Shown here piece after piece: positions 6,944 to 10,348 of a stretch of DNA of 10,348 nucleotides; the first letter of the stretch is position 1, and each line of letters begins with the position of its first letter. Made by a program: the position numbers and the translations under genes. Source of the DNA: DASSKW01 sp035701115 (lineage in GTDB: Bacteria; Pseudomonadota; Gammaproteobacteria; Natronospirales; REEB76); the NCBI GenBank assembly GCA_035701115.1, contig DASSOA010000146.1, positions 1 through 10,348 of the forward strand. Reading direction: 5' to 3'. The notes beneath the pieces are model-generated. The model had not been told where the DNA came from and ran no database searches. It saw only the letters and a list, made by a program, of their open reading frames with translations.

Positions 6944-7674
6944 TCGAGATACGCGATATCAGCAAGCATTTCGGCAGCGTGCGTGCCGTACAGCACGTCA
7001 GCTTTACGGCGCCAAACGGCAAGATTACCGGATTGCTGGGTCCGAACGGCGCCGGCAAATCCACCACGCTGCGCATCATCTCGACGGTGCTGCGCGCCGA
7101 TGCCGGAACGGTGATGGTTGACGGCACCGACGTGGCGTCCGCGGCGGATGCGGTGCGTCTCAAGCTTGGCGTGCTGCCGCATGCAAGCGGCCTGTACCCT
7201 CGTCTGACGGCGCGCGAAAACATCCGTTACTTCGGCGCATTGAATGGCTTGCCCCGCGCGCAGCTGGAGCGGCGCATTGACGATCTGATCGGCATGCTGC
7301 AGATGCAAGAATTCGCTGACCGCCCCGCAAAGGGTTTTTCCCAGGGGCAGCGTATCAAGGTCGCGCTGGCGCGCGCCCTGGTGCATGAACCGAACAACAT
7401 TGTGCTGGATGAGCCCACCAACGGCCTCGACGTCATGGCCACGCGTGCCTTGCGCGACATTATCCGCAAATTGCGGGATCAGGGACGCTGCGTGCTGTTT
7501 TCAAGTCATGTCATGCAGGAAGTGGCGGCGTTGTGCGATGACATTATTATTATCGCGCACGGCCGGATCGTCGCGCGCGGATCGCCTGACGCGCTGCGTG
7601 CGCAAACCGGCGAACAGGATCTCGAGGAAGCCTTTGTCAAAGCCGTGGGCGAGTCGCCGGAGGTTGTGTCGTGA
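6940..7674 (+). CDS. ABC transporter ATP-binding protein, NatA-like
   Basis: This 244-residue ATPase is the cytoplasmic motor of an ABC-2 type exporter with the downstream permease. Walker A is GPNGAGKST (34-42), the signature is FSQGQ (133-137), Walker B is IVLDEP with catalytic Glu158, the D-loop is NGLD (161-164) and the switch His is His190 in SSHVMQEV. The segment LGVLPHASGLYPRLTARENI, at the Q-loop position, has His in place of the usual Gln and resembles the NatA group (the ATPase of the Bacillus Na+ extrusion system). The overall length suits single-domain NatA-like proteins. Calling the substrate sodium would be over-reading; related pairs export drugs, peptides or lipids. Both ends overlap neighbours by 4 bases (ATGA and GTGA). 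Confidence 0.95.
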   Translation: MIEIRDISKHFGSVRAVQHVSFTAPNGKITGLLGPNGAGKSTTLRIISTVLRADAGTVMVDGTDVASAADAVRLKLGVLPHASGLYPRLTARENIRYFGALNGLPRAQLERRIDDLIGMLQMQEFADRPAKGFSQGQRIKVALARALVHEPNNIVLDEPTNGLDVMATRALRDIIRKLRDQGRCVLFSSHVMQEVAALCDDIIIIAHGRIVARGSPDALRAQTGEQDLEEAFVKAVGESPEVVS

Positions 7675-8843
7675 TTCGCACTTTCGTCACGGTAATGCTG
7701 AAGGAAATCGTCGACAACCTGCGCGACCGGCGCACACTGCTCACGGTGCTGGTGTTCGGACCGCTGTTCGGCCCGGTTTTTTATACCGCAATGATGAACA
7801 CCGTGATCAACAAGCGGGTTGCCGATCTCGACCAGCCGCTGCAGTTGCCGGTTGCCGGCACGCAATTTGCGCCGGACCTCATCCACTATCTGCGTGCGCA
7901 CAACACGGTGATTCAGGCGGCGCCGCCGGATCCGCGCGACGCGGTGCGGACGGGCAGGAAGAACGTCGTCCTGGTGATTGGCAAGCGATATGCGGACGCC
8001 GTCCGTGCCGGCAAACCTGCGCCGGTGGAACTGGTGATGGACCGGTCGCGCGATGCAGCGGCGAAAGACGTTGATCGTGCCCGCGATCTGCTTCAGGAAT
8101 ACAGCCGCGCGATCGCAAACCTGCGTCTGCTGGCACGCGGCGTGGACCCACGCGTAGTCACGCCGGTGGTGATTGAGGATGCTGACGTATCCACGCCCCG
8201 CTCGCGTGCAGCGTTGATCCTTGGCATGGTGCCGTACTTTTTCCTGTTCGCCGCGATTCTGGGGGCGTTCTATCTGGCGATTGATACAACCGCGGGTGAA
8301 CGTGAACGCGGATCGCTGGAACCGCTGCTCGGTACGGCAGCGCCGCGCGCCATGCTGGTAGCCGGCAAAATTTCCGCGGTCGCGGTCTTTTCTGTGGTAT
8401 CGCTCGCGCTGGATGTACTGGCAATGTACTGGTGCCAGGGCCTGATTCCCGCCGCGAAACTGAACATCGCCGCAGGCTTCACGCCGTGGTCCTCGATTCT
8501 GTCGTTTCTGGTGATGATCCCGTTTTGCGCGTTCATCGCGGCGCTGCTGTGTGTGGTGGCGTCGTTTACCAAAAGTTACAAGGAAGCTCAGACGTGGCTT
8601 TCGTTCATCATGATCGTGCCGCTGGTGCCGGTTCTGGCCACGGTATTCAATCCCACCGAGCCACGGCTCTGGATGATGCTGGTGCCGTCACTCAGCCAGG
8701 ACCTGCTGATTACTGCGCTGATCAAGGGTGAAGCGCTGAGCGGCGCCTTCGTATCCGTGTCCGTTCTGAGCACACTCGCGGGGGGCGCCATACTCATGTG
8801 GCTGGCGGTGCGGCTGTATGGCCGGGAGAAGATTCTGGGCTGA
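7671..8843 (+). CDS. ABC-2 type transporter permease, NatB-like
   Basis: The 390-residue membrane protein is the channel half of the exporter. It has one N-terminal helix (about residues 22-42, after the amphipathic start MIRTFVTVMLKEIVDNLRDRR), a large extracytoplasmic domain (about 45-180) and a C-terminal membrane block of about five helices (about 182-385). The motif GERERGSLEPLLGTA after the second helix is characteristic of ABC-2/NatB permeases. The start is the GTG at 7671 overlapping the ATPase stop; the stop is TGA at 8841. It is the last gene of the tightly overlapping operon. A 109-bp gap follows before the diguanylate cyclase gene. In that gap I see no clear promoter or terminator, so read-through into the cyclase gene is possible. 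Confidence 0.93.
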   Translation: MIRTFVTVMLKEIVDNLRDRRTLLTVLVFGPLFGPVFYTAMMNTVINKRVADLDQPLQLPVAGTQFAPDLIHYLRAHNTVIQAAPPDPRDAVRTGRKNVVLVIGKRYADAVRAGKPAPVELVMDRSRDAAAKDVDRARDLLQEYSRAIANLRLLARGVDPRVVTPVVIEDADVSTPRSRAALILGMVPYFFLFAAILGAFYLAIDTTAGERERGSLEPLLGTAAPRAMLVAGKISAVAVFSVVSLALDVLAMYWCQGLIPAAKLNIAAGFTPWSSILSFLVMIPFCAFIAALLCVVASFTKSYKEAQTWLSFIMIVPLVPVLATVFNPTEPRLWMMLVPSLSQDLLITALIKGEALSGAFVSVSVLSTLAGGAILMWLAVRLYGREKILG

Positions 8844-8952
8844 GTTTCCCGCAAATCGCCGGCCCGGACCAAAGGCTTGGGTTTCGAGCAGCATTGTGGC
8901 ACTCTCCGGCGACGACTTTCCCCGGTCGAGGGATTGCGCTAGAGGGAACCCC

Positions 8953-10098
8953 GTGCACTTCCAGCTGTTTCCGGACGACACCAGGCAGGCGCTGCGTCTC
9001 AAGCGTTTTTTCATGGCGGCCCTTTCGTATCTGTTATGGGTGAGCCTGACGCTTTATTGCTATGCACTTGGTTACATCAACATCGCGCCGCACTGGTTCG
9101 CTTTCTGCATCGCGCTGACGGTGGTGTGCAATGTGGTGTTCTTCGTCTGGCTGCGCAGCGGCTTCAATCTGCGTGCGGCCGATCCCAGTCTCACGCTGCC
9201 GCAGATGCTGGCAGCAACCTTCTGGGTGATGTTGCTGGTCGCATTCGCACCGCGCGTGCGCGGCATATTCCTGCTGCTCTATGTTGTAATTTTCCTGTTC
9301 GGAATTTTCCGGCTGCGCCGCGGCCAGTATCTGCTGCTGACGGCATTCGCGCTTACCGGCTATGGCGCGATTATCATCTACGAAGCCGCCGCCCACATGC
9401 TGGCCGGACCACTCTCGCTTGAACTGCTGCAATTCGCGGTTCTGGCTGCAACGCTGATCTGGCTGGCATTCTTCGGCAGCTACGTCGGGCGGCTCCGCGA
9501 CACGCTCGCGCGTCGCAATTATGAACTTGCCGAGGCGGTCGCACGCAACCGCGAGCTCGCAACTCACGATGACCTCACGGGCGTTTACAACCGGCGCCAC
9601 ATACTGGAAATCCTGGAAGCGGAACGTTCCAGAGCGCTGCGCACCGGACGCGGGTTCGGCGTATGCCTGATGGATATCGATCACTTCAAGGATATCAACG
9701 ATCAGCATGGTCATCTGGCCGGCGACGAGATGCTGCGCGAATTCGCTGATCGGGTGGGTCATGAGATTCGCGAGCTGGACCGGATCGGTCGCGACGGCGC
9801 CCGGGAAGCTGAAACGTTTGGTCGCTACGGCGGCGAGGAATTTCTGCTGGTACTGCCTGAGACGGACGCCCAGGGCACGCTGGCCTGCGGGGAGCGCATC
9901 CGCACTCGCATCGCGGACAACAAATTCCGCGTGGCGCGTGCCGAAGCCGCCCTGACGGTGTCAATCGGTATTGCTGTGTATCGCGCGGGCGAAGCCATTC
10001 ACGAGACGCTCGCCCGCGCCGACCAGGCGCTGTATCGCGCAAAGCGCGACGGGCGCAACCGCGTCGAATTCATACAAGCCGAACAGCTTCAAAATTGA
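8953..10098 (+). CDS. membrane-bound GGDEF diguanylate cyclase
   Basis: The 381-residue protein has six predicted membrane helices (about residues 19-39, 47-67, 82-100, 104-120, 126-148 and 158-175). A short coiled-coil linker (RRNYELAEAVARNRELATHD) leads to a complete GGDEF domain (about 204-375). Active-site marks are DDLTGVYNRRH, the metal-binding MDIDHFKDINDQHGH and the signature GGEEF (293-297). It should make cyclic di-GMP from two GTP. An allosteric I-site (RxxD five residues before the signature) is altered: RELD (273-276) is pushed 16 residues upstream by an 11-residue repeat and the usual position reads REAE. I start at GTG 8953, which has AGAGGGA 5 bases upstream and avoids overlap with the permease; an in-frame ATG at 8818 would add 45 poorly conserved-looking residues. 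The stop TGA lies 4 bp from the mnmE stop on the other strand. Confidence 0.92.
   Translation: MHFQLFPDDTRQALRLKRFFMAALSYLLWVSLTLYCYALGYINIAPHWFAFCIALTVVCNVVFFVWLRSGFNLRAADPSLTLPQMLAATFWVMLLVAFAPRVRGIFLLLYVVIFLFGIFRLRRGQYLLLTAFALTGYGAIIIYEAAAHMLAGPLSLELLQFAVLAATLIWLAFFGSYVGRLRDTLARRNYELAEAVARNRELATHDDLTGVYNRRHILEILEAERSRALRTGRGFGVCLMDIDHFKDINDQHGHLAGDEMLREFADRVGHEIRELDRIGRDGAREAETFGRYGGEEFLLVLPETDAQGTLACGERIRTRIADNKFRVARAEAALTVSIGIAVYRAGEAIHETLARADQALYRAKRDGRNRVEFIQAEQLQN
9769..9834 (+). repeat. diverged 33-bp tandem duplication before the GGEEF motif
   Basis: Two adjacent 33-bp units encode RELDRIGRDGA (9769-9801, residues 273-283) and REAETFGRYGG (9802-9834, residues 284-294). They agree at R1, E2, G7, R8 and G10 of the 11 positions and, by my count, at 19 of the first 30 bases. 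Removing one unit would give the standard spacing RELD-RIGRY-GGEEF expected for an inhibitory site. Confidence 0.55.
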
Positions 10099-10141
10099 CG
10101 CGTTACTTGCCAATGCAGAAGCTGGCAAATATCCGCGTCAA
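10095..10141 (-). terminator. intrinsic-type terminator hairpin in the overlapping 3' ends of mnmE and the cyclase gene
   Basis: A perfect 8-bp outer stem (TTGACGCG 10095-10102, CGCGTCAA 10134-10141) encloses a perfect 6-bp inner stem (TTGCCA 10107-10112, TGGCAA 10123-10128) and a short apical GC pair. On the minus strand the stem is followed by TTTT, fitting termination of mnmE. On the plus strand the stem begins at the cyclase stop codon (10096-10098) but has no T-run after it. The inner stem is made of the last mnmE codons (Phe-Cys-Ile-Gly-Lys). Confidence 0.65.
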
Positions 10142-10348
10142 AAGATCTTCATTACTGAATTCGCCGGTGATCTCGCCGAGTGCCTGTTGTGCGAGACGCA
10201 GCTCCTAGGCGAGAAGTTCTCCAGCGCGTGCATCGAGTTGCCGTTGTGCCGTATCAAGATGCGTGCGAGCGCGGTCCAGGGCGTCGAGATGCCGGCGCCG
10301 CGCGATGAACCCGTCCTCATTGCCTTCCTGAAAACCCGCGACGGCCTT
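10103..10348 (-). pseudogene. mnmE: 3' end of mnmE, interrupted by an in-frame amber codon
   Basis: The minus strand encodes the C-terminal part of MnmE (TrmE), the GTPase partner of MnmG. The 5' part lies beyond the window edge. Visible family sequence includes ARRRHLDALDRA, AGELLA, ELRLAQQALGEITGEF, EDLLTRIF and the terminal FCIGK, whose Cys is required for tRNA modification in E. coli MnmE. Codon 10205-10207 (minus strand TAG) interrupts the frame where, from memory, E. coli MnmE has Glu (AGELLAEELRLAQ); a single GAG-to-TAG change would explain it. The reading frame is otherwise perfect on both sides, ending in TAA at 10103-10105. If the stop is real, the protein loses its last 34 residues including FCIGK. 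Alternatives are a sequencing or assembly error, or amber suppression. Identity is certain; functional status is not. Confidence 0.9.

Noticed and set aside
8896..8912. TGGCAC upstream of the cyclase gene as a possible sigma-54 promoter.
   Set aside because: No TTGC-type -12 element occurs at the required spacing; the following bases are GC-rich and unrelated.
8856..8912. Inverted repeat TCGCCGG (8856-8862) and CCGGCGA (8906-8912) as a terminator after the permease gene.
   Set aside because: The loop would be 43 nt long and no T-run follows, so it is a poor terminator and probably chance in GC-rich DNA.
9034..9762. Long open frame on the minus strand opposite the diguanylate cyclase (242 codons).
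   Set aside because: It is antisense to the clearly coding GGDEF gene, has a Gln/Glu/Arg-rich low-complexity composition typical of reverse frames in high-GC genes, and no recognisable domain.
1..10348. CRISPR array, tRNA or rRNA gene, insertion sequence.
   Set aside because: Reading both strands showed no regularly spaced direct repeats, no cloverleaf-like or rRNA sequence and no transposase-like protein.

Overview
This window looks like a chromosomal segment of a gammaproteobacterium with moderately high GC. The evidence is two tRNA-modification genes with gammaproteobacterial-type sequences: a complete mnmG (17-1909, minus strand) and the 3' end of mnmE (10103-10348, minus strand). In many members of this class the two lie next to each other close to the replication origin. 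Here about 8.2 kb of other genes separates them. I cannot name a genus; a lineage near Xanthomonadales or Nevskiales is a guess.

Layout from left to right. mnmG is followed by a lipoprotein gene (2052-3938, minus) with DUF4382-like and DUF5666-like regions, then a small VOC/glyoxalase-fold gene (4098-4481, minus). A 191-bp divergent intergenic region follows. It carries a well-formed sigma-70 promoter (TTGATA, 17 bp, TACAAT) and an overlapping imperfect palindrome. From it starts a six-gene plus-strand operon (4673-8843): a four-helix membrane protein, an XRE-type repressor-like protein, a 51-residue two-helix membrane protein, an exported alpha/beta hydrolase of the TAP-like peptidase type, an ABC ATPase and an ABC-2 permease (NatA/NatB-like). 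Every junction overlaps by 1 or 4 bases, so the six are almost certainly translated as one coupled unit. A membrane-bound diguanylate cyclase (8953-10098, plus) follows and converges on mnmE, with only 4 bp between the stop codons.

How the parts may work together. MnmE and MnmG form the complex that modifies the wobble uridine of certain tRNAs. The central operon resembles an autoregulated envelope or export module: the membrane protein and the small DNA-binding protein are probably the sensing and regulatory pair, the hydrolase acts outside the cytoplasm, and the ABC pair exports an unknown substrate. This functional reading is inference.

Points most worth a second look: an in-frame amber codon in mnmE that would remove the essential C-terminal Cys-containing motif; the probably leaderless first gene of the operon with a palindrome over its promoter; a diverged 11-residue tandem duplication immediately before the GGEEF active site of the diguanylate cyclase; and a long hairpin formed by the overlapping 3' ends of mnmE and the cyclase gene.
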